The notes under the pieces are model-generated. The model was not told where the DNA came from. It was given only the letters and a program-made list of their open reading frames with translations, and did no database searches. A stretch of 64,000 bases of DNA from Fischerella sp. CENA71. Lineage in GTDB: Bacteria > Cyanobacteriota > Cyanobacteriia > Cyanobacteriales > Nostocaceae. Positions 1 to 9,075 of the stretch are shown in pieces; position 1 is the stretch's first letter; the number at the start of each line of letters is the position of its first letter. Location: positions 496,001-560,000 of the forward strand of contig JANBVI010000064.1 of the NCBI GenBank assembly GCA_024239075.1. The letters are read 5' to 3'. The position numbers were made by a program, and so were the translations under genes.

Positions 1-984
1 AATTACAACATGCAGAACTATGCTAATGATATTGTAGCAGAGTTAAAAGATACATGCTCTGAGCGGAATATACCTGTACCAACACTGATTAGCGAAAGTG
101 GCAGAGCGATCGCTTCTCATCAGTCGGTATTAATTTTTGATGTTCTCAGTACCAGCGAAGTTCTCACAGAATTACCTGAACCGCCCAAAGAAGGAGAATC
201 CCACATCATTAGTTACCTTTGGGAAACTTACCAATCAATCAACCAAGAAAATTATCAGGAGTTTTACCACGACGCTACCCAATTCAAAGAAGAAGCTATC
301 AGCCGCTTCAATTTGGGAATATTGAGCCTGACTGAACGCGCTAAGGCGGAACGTCTATACTGGGCTTGCTGTCAGAAAATACTGAGTATCACTAGAAAAG
401 AAGAGTACGTACCTGATGAATTGGAAGACCTAGAAAAAATCATGGCTTCCATCTACTACGTAAATATTTCTGTGTTTCAATCAGCACCTGATTGTTGGGC
501 GATCGATCAGTTATTTCCAATTATGCCGATCCATCGCTTAGATGAAGAACCAACACGACGGGGTATATTAGCAGACCTAACCTGTGATAGTGACGGCAAA
601 ATCGATAGTTTTATTGATTTGCGGGATGTGAAGTCAGTTTTAGAACTTCATCCCTTTAAAGCCGGAGAACCCTACTATCTGGGGATGTTCCTCAATGGAG
701 CCTACCAGGAAATTATGGGGAACTTACACAACTTGTTTGGTGATACCAACGCCGTTCACATCCAATTGACACCCAAAGGCTATCAAATTCAGCACGTAGT
801 CAAAGGTGATACCATGACCGAAGTCGTCAGTTACGTCCAATACGATTCCGAAGATATGGTAGAAAATATCCGCCAGCGTTGCGAATTAGCTTTAGAAGAA
901 AATCGCATTACACTAGCGGAATCTCAGCGATTGCTGCAAACCTATGAGCAGAGTTTACGGAGGTATACGTATTTGAGTAGTTAG
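1..984 (+). CDS. speA: Biosynthetic arginine decarboxylase, C-terminal part (runs off the window start)
   Basis: PLP-dependent arginine decarboxylase makes agmatine from arginine, the first step of polyamine synthesis. Codons 1-3 of the window (Asn-Tyr-Asn) are already in frame, so the gene starts upstream and about half of it is seen. Family features include ESGRAI followed by HQSVLIFDV near the start, CDSDGKID in the middle, GEPYYLGMFLNGAYQEIMG, and a C-terminus with DTMTEVVSYVQYD. These match the sheet domain of SpeA-type, rather than lysine/ornithine-type, decarboxylases. The C-terminus is complete and ends in a stop at 982-984. It is followed by short tandem repeats rather than a hairpin. 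No regulation can be seen because the promoter lies outside the window. Confidence 0.93.
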   Translation, partial: NYNMQNYANDIVAELKDTCSERNIPVPTLISESGRAIASHQSVLIFDVLSTSEVLTELPEPPKEGESHIISYLWETYQSINQENYQEFYHDATQFKEEAISRFNLGILSLTERAKAERLYWACCQKILSITRKEEYVPDELEDLEKIMASIYYVNISVFQSAPDCWAIDQLFPIMPIHRLDEEPTRRGILADLTCDSDGKIDSFIDLRDVKSVLELHPFKAGEPYYLGMFLNGAYQEIMGNLHNLFGDTNAVHIQLTPKGYQIQHVVKGDTMTEVVSYVQYDSEDMVENIRQRCELALEENRITLAESQRLLQTYEQSLRRYTYLSS

Positions 985-985
985 T

Positions 986-1120
986 ACTCAAGTGTCTAGA
1001 GTCAATAGTCAAGTGTCTAAAGTCAATAGTCAAGTGTCCAGAGTCAATAGTTTTTTAACCCTAAACCATTGACCATTACCGTTGACCATTGACCATTGAC
1101 CATTGACCATTGACCATTGA
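986..1120. repeat. Two short tandem repeat blocks between speA and the sugar nucleotidyltransferase
   Basis: From 986 to about 1050 a 21-bp unit of the type CAAGTGTCTAGAGTCAATAGT occurs about three times. From about 1073 to 1121 a 7-bp unit of the type ACCATTG is repeated about six times. These resemble the short tandemly repeated sequences known from filamentous cyanobacteria. They separate two convergent genes, and no terminator hairpin is evident. Confidence 0.8.
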
Positions 1121-2287
1121 CTAACTCGCATTCGTTCCCAAAAGTTCTGCGATCGCTTGATGCTCAACAGGAGTGTGAGATGGTGGTAGTTGACGGGCGT
1201 CGGTAATCAGCCAGTCCAAAGAGGCTGCTTGGACGTCAATTGTTGCGCCCGTCTTATCCACACAATAGCGTCCAAATACCAGCTTATCGACGAGTCGCAC
1301 TCCTGCCCCCAGGCGCGACCATTCAAAAATGACGCTGTTTTCTACCGTCGCGCCACTACATATCCAGCAATTGGGGCCGATCATAGTCGGGCCTACGATT
1401 TTCGCCCCATCTTCGATTTTGGTCATGCCACCGATGTACACTGGACCTGTGATATCAACTTTGTCCCAATTCACAGCTACATTTAAGCCAGTGTAAATGC
1501 CAGGGGCAACTTGATGACCAGGAATTTGGACGTTTTTAATTTCGCCCAATAGCACACCACGAATGGCTCGCCAATAATCTGGGACTTTACCAATATCTAC
1601 CCATTCAAAATCCATGGGAATAGCGTAGAAAGGCGCACCCGTTTCTACTAGTTTGGGGAATAATTGGCTCCCGATGTCAAACTCTACACCAGAGGGTATG
1701 TAATTTAATACCTCTGGTTCAAAAATATAGATACCTGTGTTGATATTGGTACTGAGGGCTTCTTCTACCTTAGGTTTTTCTTGGAAAGCTTTAACGCGAT
1801 TCTCTTCATCGGTAACAACCACACCGTAGCTGGGAACTTCTTCCTGTGGTACGGATTTCATAATAATGGTAGCGATTGACCCTTTTGCTCTGTGCCACTT
1901 GACTGCTTCTGTCAAATCCAGGTCAATCAAGGCATCTCCGCACAATACTACAAAAGTATCATCGAAAAATGGGTAGAAATCCTGGATTTTTTTCATTCCG
2001 CCAGCAGAGCCAATAGCTTCACCCACTAGCGTACCTTCAACAATTCGCCCTTCAAAAGAATAAGCAATCTGTACACCGAAGCGCTGACCATCACGAAAAT
2101 AACTTTCTATTTCTTCAGCCAAATGGCTCACATTGACCATAATTTGGTCAAATCCATGTTGTCGTAACAGTTCTAGTAAAAATTCCATCACTGGCTTTTG
2201 CAGGATGGGCATCATCGGTTTGGGCATAGTATACGTAATCGGACGTACCCTAGTTCCCTTGCCCGCTGCCAGAATCATCGCCTTCAT
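1121..2287 (-). CDS. NDP-sugar pyrophosphorylase (mannose-1-phosphate guanylyltransferase-like)
   Basis: This protein should couple a nucleoside triphosphate to a sugar 1-phosphate, supplying activated sugar for polysaccharide or glycoprotein synthesis in the cytoplasm. The N-terminus carries the nucleotidyltransferase signature AAGKGTRVRPIT and the PKPMMPI motif. LCGDALIDLDL gives the metal-binding Asp region, and FQEKP plus the NTGIYIFEP segment follow. The C-terminal third has hexapeptide-type left-handed beta-helix repeats (GPVYIGG, GAKIVGPTMIG). I start at ATG 2287 (MKAMILAAG) rather than the upstream in-frame ATG at 2311, because the signature normally sits at the very N-terminus. The nucleotide and sugar specificity cannot be told from sequence. 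Confidence 0.85.
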   Translation of the reverse strand: MKAMILAAGKGTRVRPITYTMPKPMMPILQKPVMEFLLELLRQHGFDQIMVNVSHLAEEIESYFRDGQRFGVQIAYSFEGRIVEGTLVGEAIGSAGGMKKIQDFYPFFDDTFVVLCGDALIDLDLTEAVKWHRAKGSIATIIMKSVPQEEVPSYGVVVTDEENRVKAFQEKPKVEEALSTNINTGIYIFEPEVLNYIPSGVEFDIGSQLFPKLVETGAPFYAIPMDFEWVDIGKVPDYWRAIRGVLLGEIKNVQIPGHQVAPGIYTGLNVAVNWDKVDITGPVYIGGMTKIEDGAKIVGPTMIGPNCWICSGATVENSVIFEWSRLGAGVRLVDKLVFGRYCVDKTGATIDVQAASLDWLITDARQLPPSHTPVEHQAIAELLGTNAS

Positions 2288-2615
2288 AATATACTTATTC
2301 CTCAACCACAAGCCAGTTAACTTTAAGTGAGTGATACTTAATCATCGGTTTGTTTTTGCTCCCAGTCATCCTTAAAACCACGGAATACGGGAATTGCCGG
2401 ACATGGTATAACCATATGCATAGCAAGATGACATATGTTCGCGTAGGACATCCAAAATGCCCACCCCGTTCTTGTGGAACGGGGGAGGCGTTTCTTGAGT
2501 AAGAACTTTTTCCATAGTCAACAAGCGATCGCTTATCCTTCCAATTTACCCAGATTTTGGTGTGATCTGAAGCATTAATTCTAGAAATATCAATCATTTC
2601 TAGATTAAATATTGC
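2288..2615. other. Intergenic stretch with a hairpin and a possible 37-codon ORF
   Basis: No recognised gene. A perfect 8-bp hairpin (CCCCGTTC, loop TTGTG, GAACGGGG) lies at 2464-2484. On the minus strand a small ORF at 2338-2451 encodes 37 residues ending FKDDWEQKQTDD. It could be a remnant or chance. A longer overlapping minus ORF (2295-2597) reads straight through the hairpin and is unlikely to be coding. Confidence 0.4.
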
Positions 2616-3446
2616 TTATTTCATCAACTGTTCTAATTGTCTGATATTATTTTCTTTCTCTGTAATTAATCTAATTTTAATATCCTGGTAAAACTCCTCC
2701 TGGCATAACTCCACTTTAGATTGAGCCGAAAGCAATAGTAACGCCCAAAAAACACTGACTTTATGGCTGTTTGGTGAATCATGACCAGTTTCATGTTGTG
2801 ATTGTTTTGTTTGTGTCCACAGCTGCACTAGTTGTTCCAAATTTAACCAATTTTGCTCTAGACAAAGCTCTGTTGACCAACTGTACAAAACCTGCTCTAA
2901 CTCTCCAGCAACTTCAGTCAGATTTTCTTGGTGAGCTAATTCTAATGCGGCTCGCATTGTCTGCAAGCTAGGCTGACGTCGAGAACGCGGTGGTTTATTT
3001 ACTTTTTCCACCAGTTTCAGTTGCTCTGCCATCACCTGTAATTGCTCTATCAGCTCTTGCAGAGTGACACGACGCTTTGGTGGAGGCATTGCTGCTGGGC
3101 GACGACGTATATGTCGCTCAAATTGTAGGCGATGAGCCTGGTACAATGCCCCATTTTCTAATTCCTCCAGCAGGATATCATCTGCTAAAGTCTCTTGTTC
3201 ATCCGCAGCAGATTGTAATTGCATCAAAGTATTGGCTTTGAATAACACCAACATTGACGCAGATAAGAAAGCCTGCCCAGATTGAGACAAATCAGCTTCA
3301 TAGCCTTTTTTTGTTGTCTCTGGTGCCATTAATTCTATATAGCGGTCAATAACCTCAATCACTTGCACATCCCAAGGATCTATTTCTCCTTCTTGGGCCT
3401 GATGTATGAGATTTTCAATTGTTGCCAGTAGCTCAGAAGCATTCAT
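2616..3446 (-). CDS. scpA: Segregation and condensation protein A (ScpA)
   Basis: ScpA is the kleisin subunit of the bacterial condensin SMC-ScpAB, which organises and segregates chromosomes. The protein has 276 residues, close to the family norm. The N-terminus (ATIENLIHQAQEGEIDPWDVQVIEVIDRYIELM) fits the kleisin N-domain that contacts the SMC neck. YEADLSQSGQAFLSASMLVLFKANTLM matches the conserved core. A basic middle segment (HIRRRPAAMPPPKRR) and a helical C-terminus follow. No scpB or smc gene is adjacent. A 7-bp tandem repeat lies immediately upstream. Confidence 0.88.
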   Translation of the reverse strand: MNASELLATIENLIHQAQEGEIDPWDVQVIEVIDRYIELMAPETTKKGYEADLSQSGQAFLSASMLVLFKANTLMQLQSAADEQETLADDILLEELENGALYQAHRLQFERHIRRRPAAMPPPKRRVTLQELIEQLQVMAEQLKLVEKVNKPPRSRRQPSLQTMRAALELAHQENLTEVAGELEQVLYSWSTELCLEQNWLNLEQLVQLWTQTKQSQHETGHDSPNSHKVSVFWALLLLSAQSKVELCQEEFYQDIKIRLITEKENNIRQLEQLMK

Positions 3447-3451
3447 TAAGT

Positions 3452-3515
3452 TTAGCCGCTAGTTGTTAGTTGTTAGTTGTTGGTTGTTGGTTGTTGGTTG
3501 TTGGTTGTTTTCCAA
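3452..3515. repeat. 7-bp tandem repeat (TTGGTTG/TTAGTTG type)
   Basis: About eight consecutive heptamers alternate between GTTAGTT and GTTGGTT just upstream of scpA. The inverted version (ACAAACAACC) follows at about 3519-3530. Confidence 0.8.
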
Positions 3516-3570
3516 CTTACAAACAACCATCAACAAAAAACAAAATCGATTACTTGTTATTTATTACTCA

Positions 3571-4620
3571 TTAATACTTCTGCTTGTGCTTCATCGTATC
3601 AAAAGTACCTTTAATAGTCCCGGCAATTGGCACTGACAAGAGTGATCCTAAAAACCCACCAATCTCAAATCCCATTAAAATTGCGACAAAAATCCAGATG
3701 GGATTGATCCCGATAAAATCTCCAAGTAATTTTGGCCCTAACAAATTATCTTTTACTTGCTGCATGAAAATAGCTGCAATTGCTACCTGTACTGCTAGCC
3801 ACCAATTTTGTAGTAATAGTAAAACCGTGACACTACCAATACCTAGAGTTGCTCCCACAAAGGGAATAAGTTCGGCTATGCCAATAAAGATAGCAAATAC
3901 AAGTGCAAAGGGAACTTTGAGAATCAAAAAAATGGGAGTTAGACTCACCACCATAAACAAACCCAACAAGAATTGAATCAAAAAAAAGTTTTGAAAATTT
4001 AGTCGGAGAGATGTAGTGAAAGGTACACGGATGTGAGATGGTAAAAGGCTAACTAAACCATACCAAAGGCGATCGCCATACAAAAGCATGTAAAAAGCTA
4101 AGACAATTACCAACACAACATTCAGCAATCCTGACAGCAGTGTTCCCGCAAATCCTACAGCACCAGAAGGTATTTGCTGTACTAATATTTGGATGTTGGC
4201 ATTAATTTGCTGATTAATAACACTGAAGTTTAAAGGTAAACGTCGTCTCTTTGCCAAGATTTGCAACTGCTCTAAGTTGTCTTGACTACTATTTAACCAA
4301 TCAGGGATTTTATCTAACAATTGGTTGGTTTGGTCAACAACCATCGGTACGAGCGTGACACCCAAAATTACTAACACAGTCAAAGTCAACAGCAATACGA
4401 TGATTACTGCTTGGGCGCGAGAAATACGAGCGCGCTCAAAAAACTTCACCGGATAATTCAGTAAAAAAGCAAGTATTGTGGCAATACTAAAAATTGTAAT
4501 AGGATGCTGAAAATAGCTAAATAGTACAGACAGTAGCCAAACATTCAGTGCGATGATTGGACCGCCCAGACCATAGATTAATAGATTTTGAACAGAGGCC
4601 CAACGTCGCATTTGATGCAA
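3571..4620 (-). CDS. AI-2E family transporter (PerM-like integral membrane protein)
   Basis: A 349-residue polytopic membrane protein of the AI-2E/PerM family. Paired N-terminal helices (LLIYGLGGPIIALNVWLLSVLF and ITIFSIATILAFLLNYPVKFF) precede a third helix. A soluble region follows, including KIPDWLNSSQDNLEQL. The C-terminal helices carry the typical GIAELIPFVGATLG motif and a conserved QQVKDNLLGPKLLG segment. Members export or exchange small molecules and many have no known substrate, so autoinducer transport is not implied. The start could also be the in-frame ATG three codons in (4611). The gene is transcribed divergently from pdxH. Confidence 0.85.
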   Translation of the reverse strand: MHQMRRWASVQNLLIYGLGGPIIALNVWLLSVLFSYFQHPITIFSIATILAFLLNYPVKFFERARISRAQAVIIVLLLTLTVLVILGVTLVPMVVDQTNQLLDKIPDWLNSSQDNLEQLQILAKRRRLPLNFSVINQQINANIQILVQQIPSGAVGFAGTLLSGLLNVVLVIVLAFYMLLYGDRLWYGLVSLLPSHIRVPFTTSLRLNFQNFFLIQFLLGLFMVVSLTPIFLILKVPFALVFAIFIGIAELIPFVGATLGIGSVTVLLLLQNWWLAVQVAIAAIFMQQVKDNLLGPKLLGDFIGINPIWIFVAILMGFEIGGFLGSLLSVPIAGTIKGTFDTMKHKQKY

Positions 4621-4730
4621 TGTTCTTTACAAAAGTTCTTGGCTGGATTGGTAAAACTTACTTAGCAAAGTTACTTCGCGCTGATTATCATCATAATTAT
4701 TTTTTACAAAACTACTAGGATACAAACCCT

Positions 4731-5375
4731 ATGGACAAAACTGTAGCTGATCTTCGCAAAGACTACACCTTACAAGGGTTAAATGAAACTGATGTTGATC
4801 CTAATCCTTTTATACAGTTTCAAAAATGGTTTGACGAGGCACTAACAGCACAGTTGCTAGAACCAAATGCTATGACCCTTGCTACTACCACTCCAGACGG
4901 TAAACCCTCAGCAAGAATAGTGTTGCTAAAAGATTTTGACGAAAGGGGTTTCGTTTTTTTCACTAACTATAACAGTCATAAAGGACAAGAATTAGCCGAA
5001 AATCCCCAAGCAGCTCTCGTTTTTTGGTGGGGAGAATTAGAAAGGCAAGTCCGGATCTGTGGGCATGTAGAAAAAGTATCGGAAAATGATTCCGACAGGT
5101 ACTTTCAAAGTCGCCCTTTTAACAGTCGTCTTGGTGCATGGGCATCTAATCAAAGCGATATCATAGAAAGCCGAATGCTCTTAGAGCAACGGTTTCAAGA
5201 ACTACAAGCTAAGTATGAAAACCAGGATGTACCCCGACCACCTCATTGGGGAGGTTTACGGGTGATCCCGACAGCAATAGAGTTTTGGCAAGGACGTTCT
5301 AGTCGCCTGCACGATCGCATACTATATGCTCGCTTAGATAATGACAATTGGAAAATACAGCGTCTCTCACCCTAG
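4731..5375 (+). CDS. pdxH: Pyridoxamine 5'-phosphate oxidase
   Basis: This FMN enzyme oxidises pyridoxamine- or pyridoxine-5'-phosphate to pyridoxal 5'-phosphate, the last step of vitamin B6 synthesis and salvage. The 214 residues match the family length. [21 protein letters not shown] and [20 protein letters not shown] are the FMN/substrate-binding core. The C-terminus has the diagnostic [23 protein letters not shown] segment. pdxJ, an earlier enzyme of the same route, lies at 57.6 kb in this window. The 3' end almost meets the convergent hypothetical gene at 5380. Confidence 0.95.
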   Translation: MDKTVADLRKDYTLQGLNETDVDPNPFIQFQKWFDEALTAQLLEPNAMTLATTTPDGKPSARIVLLKDFDERGFVFFTNYNSHKGQELAENPQAALVFWWGELERQVRICGHVEKVSENDSDRYFQSRPFNSRLGAWASNQSDIIESRMLLEQRFQELQAKYENQDVPRPPHWGGLRVIPTAIEFWQGRSSRLHDRILYARLDNDNWKIQRLSP

Positions 5376-5379
5376 AATT

Positions 5380-5739
5380 CTAAAAGATAGAACGGCTTAC
5401 ACCCATATCATTATCTTCATCAGGATCATCGAAGGGGGGTATTTGCCCTGTTATTCTCGGAGATATTTCCCTAGATTCGCCAATATTTGGAGCAGGAAAA
5501 GAATATTTAGTTGTTGATGATTTTGAATTTTTTTCTAAGTCAGTTTTTTGCTCTAGAGTTTTGCGGATATCCTGCAAGTCTCGCTGAAATTGGTAGCCAA
5601 GTTGAACTACCTCTTCAGGAGTAAGTTTGTAATCGCTGAGGTTCTTAGCAGCATCGTCTAAAACATTAATAGCCCAGATAATATCTTGTTTTGCTTGTGC
5701 TAAACGCTGCTTGGCTTTTTCAAAATCGGCTTGGCTCAT
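5380..5739 (-). CDS. Conserved hypothetical protein, helical
   Basis: 119 residues that I cannot assign to a named family. The first 70 residues are strongly helical and charged (KAKQRLAQAKQDIIWAINVL). The rest is acidic and disordered, with PPFDDPDEDNDMG near the end. There is no signal peptide or membrane segment. It ends 4 bp from the convergent pdxH stop. The clean ATG start and Ala/Lys/Gln-rich helical composition suggest a real small protein. Confidence 0.6.
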   Translation of the reverse strand: MSQADFEKAKQRLAQAKQDIIWAINVLDDAAKNLSDYKLTPEEVVQLGYQFQRDLQDIRKTLEQKTDLEKNSKSSTTKYSFPAPNIGESREISPRITGQIPPFDDPDEDNDMGVSRSIF

Positions 5740-5754
5740 TTTAAATTTGTTGGT

Positions 5755-5818
5755 CGTTAGTAGTTAGTCAATGGTCAATGGTCAATGGTCAACGGTCAAT
5801 GGTCAATGGTCAATGGGC
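5755..5818. repeat. 7-bp tandem repeat (GTCAATG type)
   Basis: About seven heptamers (GTCAATG with one GTCAACG variant) lie directly upstream of the hypothetical gene at 5380-5739. Confidence 0.8.
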
Positions 5819-5878
5819 ATTGATTGGGCAACAAATCAAAAGTTCTTAATTTTGATTTTTGACTAGCCGCTTACGCGT

Positions 5879-7504
5879 CTATGACTTTTGACTTGTTTTG
5901 TCCCCCTTGTCCCCGATCCCCGATCCCCAATCAACTCCCTCTAAAACTTTTTCTATAGATTCGGCAAAATCTTTGCCTGTTTGCTTTGGTAGTTCCGGCT
6001 GTTCATTCAATGTCTTCAAAAGCGTAGATTTGAGTTCCGGAAAACATCCACGGATACTTTCTAGATCCGGATCTTTACTAGTCCATTCCCAAAAATCTCT
6101 ATTTTTTTCTCTGGCTAGGCTATAAGCTAAGTATATATAGGCTTGTTTTTTAGTGTTATCGGCGACATCGAAACGATAAGCTAGGGCATACCAGCAAGCG
6201 AGATAGTACAATAATTGGTAGTTTAATACTGTGGTCGCATCCCAATTTTCTGCTGTTTCCAGATTTTGTATTTCCTGTTTTGCTACCAAGAGCAAATCTT
6301 CTTTTTCTGTGAGTAGTTGAGCGATCGCACGAGCAACTTTGCACCGTAATTCTACCGTTGGTTCTGTAACTCTTTTGAGTGCTTCTTCGTAGTGAGCGAT
6401 CGCACTCTGGAGATGATTAACTCTTCTGTCACCTTGTTCTGTGCGTGCTAAAAGGCTGTAAGTATCAGCCAAGTTATAGTGTGGTTGATACCAATCTGGA
6501 TAAAATTCTATGGCGTCTTGCAACTCATCAATTGCCAAGGGGTAGAAAAATTTACCATGAGTTTGAGCGCTAGATTGGTTAAGGACACCGAAGAAATTAT
6601 GAATTTGGCCTAAATAGCGTTGACGCTTGCTACCTACATACAATTTAGGTATACCTCTGATCATCTCACGTTTAGAGAGTTCTAATGCTAGCCAACGACT
6701 AGCTGTCCGCAACAGCTGTCTATAACGATCTTTCAATACTGTTTTGGACTGTTTATCTGCTTCGGATTCAGGTAATTCCCAGACAGTGTAAATCTGAGCA
6801 GCAATGCGATTATCTATATCCTGAATTTCAAATGTGATACCAATTCTTTTATGTTCTTCACCTTGGCTTTGTAAGATGGCAGTAACTTTAGTGCCATAGG
6901 GTGGGAATACTACTGCAAGTAATTGTACCAACGGGTCAATTTGGTCAGGAGTTAACTCTTTGACAGAAGAGATAAAATTGGTCAGTTGTTGATTTGCAGT
7001 AGCTTGTGGTAGGGGAAACCTAGTAGAAGAAAGATTGATTTCTGGTCCCACACTATTGATATGCTCCTTTGACCGTTGATAGACGCTTTTCATCTCTCTG
7101 GCTAATCTTTCCCGTGCCAATTGTGATAATCCTGGTAAAACACTCTCGATTTCATCTGCGCCAGTTGCATTACTGAAATTATCAATTATCAATTGGGATG
7201 AGCGGTTAATAATTAGTAAAAAGAATCGCCTAATAACAAATAAACTCAGTAACCCTACTAAAATTTTTACTAATAAAAAGACAATAGTAGTAAATCCCTT
7301 ATCTAGCTCCTCAAAGGTTTTCACCAAATCCTTCTCAGAAGCCTTTGTATCCTTAGGCGAACTCGAAGATTTTGGTGTAACAGTTATTGCGGGAGTAACT
7401 TTTGGAGTAGCTGTGATCTGTGGGTTTGGTACAGACGTTTGTGAATGTGCTGTTCCAGAATTAAGAACCAATAAGGTAAAGATTAACAAAAGCTGCGCTT
7501 TCAC
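5879..7504 (-). CDS. Exported/membrane-anchored protein with C-terminal TPR-like repeats
   Basis: A large protein of about 541 residues with no name I can assign. A signal-like N-terminus (KAQLLLIFTLLVLNSGTAHS) is followed by a Thr/Pro/Ser-rich stretch. A membrane segment (TIVFLLVKILVGLLSLFVI) precedes a soluble domain. The last 200 residues are helical with TPR-like units (YQPHYNLADTYSLLARTEQG, AIAHYEEALKRV). I prefer the GTG at 7504 because it puts the signal peptide first; the longer reading from 7528 (TTG) begins in a repeat. The C-terminal SGIGDKGDKTSQKS is encoded by CCCCGATCCCC-type repeat DNA, so the natural end may have been replaced. Confidence 0.65.
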   Translation of the reverse strand: MKAQLLLIFTLLVLNSGTAHSQTSVPNPQITATPKVTPAITVTPKSSSSPKDTKASEKDLVKTFEELDKGFTTIVFLLVKILVGLLSLFVIRRFFLLIINRSSQLIIDNFSNATGADEIESVLPGLSQLARERLAREMKSVYQRSKEHINSVGPEINLSSTRFPLPQATANQQLTNFISSVKELTPDQIDPLVQLLAVVFPPYGTKVTAILQSQGEEHKRIGITFEIQDIDNRIAAQIYTVWELPESEADKQSKTVLKDRYRQLLRTASRWLALELSKREMIRGIPKLYVGSKRQRYLGQIHNFFGVLNQSSAQTHGKFFYPLAIDELQDAIEFYPDWYQPHYNLADTYSLLARTEQGDRRVNHLQSAIAHYEEALKRVTEPTVELRCKVARAIAQLLTEKEDLLLVAKQEIQNLETAENWDATTVLNYQLLYYLACWYALAYRFDVADNTKKQAYIYLAYSLAREKNRDFWEWTSKDPDLESIRGCFPELKSTLLKTLNEQPELPKQTGKDFAESIEKVLEGVDWGSGIGDKGDKTSQKS

Positions 7505-7583
7505 AGTTAGTGGTTGGTCAATTGTCAATTGTCAATAGTCATTTGTCATTTGTCATTTGTCATTGGGCCTTGGGCTAAACAAG

Positions 7584-7622
7584 TCAAAAATCACGCATAC
7601 CGCAAGTATGCGTGATTTTTGA
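7584..7622 (-). terminator. Strong hairpin downstream of terC
   Basis: A perfect 16-bp inverted repeat (TCAAAAATCACGCATA, 7-nt loop, TATGCGTGATTTTTGA). It lies 58 bp past the terC stop in the terC transcription direction. A/T runs at both ends would suit a terminator on either strand. Confidence 0.75.
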
Positions 7623-7679
7623 ATTGATCTGTCTTCCTTGTCCCCGCACTTCCCATAATCCAAGCACACCCCACACTTC

Positions 7680-8423
7680 TTACACTTCCTCAACTTCTTT
7701 AGATTGGGGTACTTTTGTCTTCTGTGATTCTGTTGATACTGATGGGGGTAGAGTGCGTTGGGAAAATCCCCAGAATAAAATTAGGGCGATCGCAGTAATC
7801 ATCAACCATTGTGGTGGTACTAAATCCTCATTGACGACGCGGATTAATAGGCGTAACCCCACCAGTGCAACAGTGATATAACCTGCGTCCTCTAGATTCT
7901 CAAATTCATCTAACCACCGAATAAATAAGCCTGCCATAAATCGCAGAGTAATCACACCAATCGTTGTCCCAGTCAGTACTAACCAAGTTTCTTGGGAAAC
8001 AGCGATCGCAGTGGTGACACTATCCAAAGAGAAAGCCAAATCTGTCAAAGCAATTACGGGGATCACTTGCCACAATGAACTAAAACGCGGGCCGTGATGG
8101 TGATGTTCTTCGTCTTCTTCAGAGGTAAAGTGTTGGAATACTAGCCACAGCAGATAAGCTGCACCTACCAACTCAAATTGCCAAAACTGTTGCACCCAAG
8201 TAGCGGTGAGTAGTAAGGTAATTCGCAGGACATAGGCAACAACTAGACCTATGTTGAGTGCTTGGGTTTCCAGCTTTTTGTCTTCCAGTCCTTGAGCGAT
8301 CGCAGCAAGAGCAATAGCATTATCAGCAGATAGCACTGCCTCTAAAAACATCAAAATCAGCAAAACTATAGCCGCTTCAATGCTGAGATGAAAATTAAGA
8401 TAGTCAAAAATTTGGTCTAGCAT
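7680..8423 (-). CDS. TerC family integral membrane protein
   Basis: A 247-residue polytopic membrane protein of the TerC family, whose members are linked to metal (often manganese) export or to thylakoid membrane protein insertion in phototrophs. The signature FLEAVLSADNAIALAAIA lies in the second helix and FSLDSVTTAIAVS in a later helix. Both carry the acidic membrane residues expected of the family. An acidic/His loop (TSEEDEEHHHHGP) sits between helices 4 and 5 and could bind metal. The C-terminus is a short charged tail. The start is ATG at 8423. A 21-bp minisatellite lies upstream and a strong hairpin downstream. Confidence 0.85.
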   Translation of the reverse strand: MLDQIFDYLNFHLSIEAAIVLLILMFLEAVLSADNAIALAAIAQGLEDKKLETQALNIGLVVAYVLRITLLLTATWVQQFWQFELVGAAYLLWLVFQHFTSEEDEEHHHHGPRFSSLWQVIPVIALTDLAFSLDSVTTAIAVSQETWLVLTGTTIGVITLRFMAGLFIRWLDEFENLEDAGYITVALVGLRLLIRVVNEDLVPPQWLMITAIALILFWGFSQRTLPPSVSTESQKTKVPQSKEVEEV

Positions 8424-9075
8424 TCCGAGTTTCTCAAGCAGTGAAAATTAAATCAGTGAACAGTATCAGCCGCAGTTATCAGGTGTATGGTGGGGAAACC
8501 GTTACCAAAAGAATAAAGTTTATAGCTGAAGCTGATAAATGATAACTGTTAAAAGTTACCAGTAACAGAGGAATTAATCTAAAAAGCGCAATAAATTGCT
8601 ACCTTAATCAAGCTTAACGTGTGAGCGAGGAATTCTGAAGGGAAGATTCTCAGACAATCCGGCTATTGTTTTTTCAACCTTGGAAAGTTCTGGTTTCAAC
8701 CTCGAAAGTTCTGGTTTCAACCTCGAAAGTTCTGGTTTCAACCCTGAAAGTTCTGGTTTCATCCTCGAAAGTTCTGGTTTTAACCCTGAAAGTTCTGGTT
8801 TTAACCCTGAAAGTTCTGGTTTCAACCCTGAAAGTTCTGGTTTCAACCTCGAAAGTTTTGGTTTCAACCCTGAAAGTTCTGGTTTCAACCCCGGAAATTC
8901 TCGTTTTCAACTTGGGAGATTAGATTACTGTAATGGCGTGTCAAGACCAAAATGTCGCAATAAATTTTGTAGGTTGGGTCTTGTAAATTCAACCCAACAT
9001 CATGAAGATAAGTTGGGTTGACATAAGGAAACCCAACCTAGTCTTAAATGATTTCGGAATGCTATAAATACTTGC
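8424..9075. other. 651-bp gap between terC and dedA-like genes
   Basis: The only clear content is the 21-bp tandem repeat at 8683-8913. Downstream of it, GTTGGGTTGACAT-like and AACCCAACCTA segments form a loose inverted pair (about 8972-9041: TAGGTTGGGT ... ACCCAACCTA). ORFs through the repeat on both strands are an effect of its period being divisible by three. Confidence 0.6.
8683..8913. repeat. 21-bp tandem repeat (minisatellite), 11 units
   Basis: Eleven consecutive units of consensus GAAAGTTCTGGTTTCAACCYY occur, plus a partial unit before 8683. Unit boundaries fall every 21 bp from 8683. Most differences lie at the last two bases (CT or TC), with a few T/C changes, and the last unit is the most diverged. 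Because 21 is a multiple of 3, several frames stay open: LKPELSG or TFRVETR heptads on the minus strand and SSGFNPE or KVLVSTL on the plus strand. I do not call any of these as a gene. Confidence 0.93.

Noticed and set aside
2295-2597. 100-codon minus-strand ORF upstream of the sugar nucleotidyltransferase
   Set aside because: It reads through a perfect hairpin and ends inside the neighbouring gene's start; composition does not look like a protein family I know.
8604-8923. Four overlapping ORFs through the minisatellite (heptapeptide repeats on both strands)
   Set aside because: They exist because the 21-bp period keeps frames open; no ribosome binding site and no non-repeat domain support any of them.
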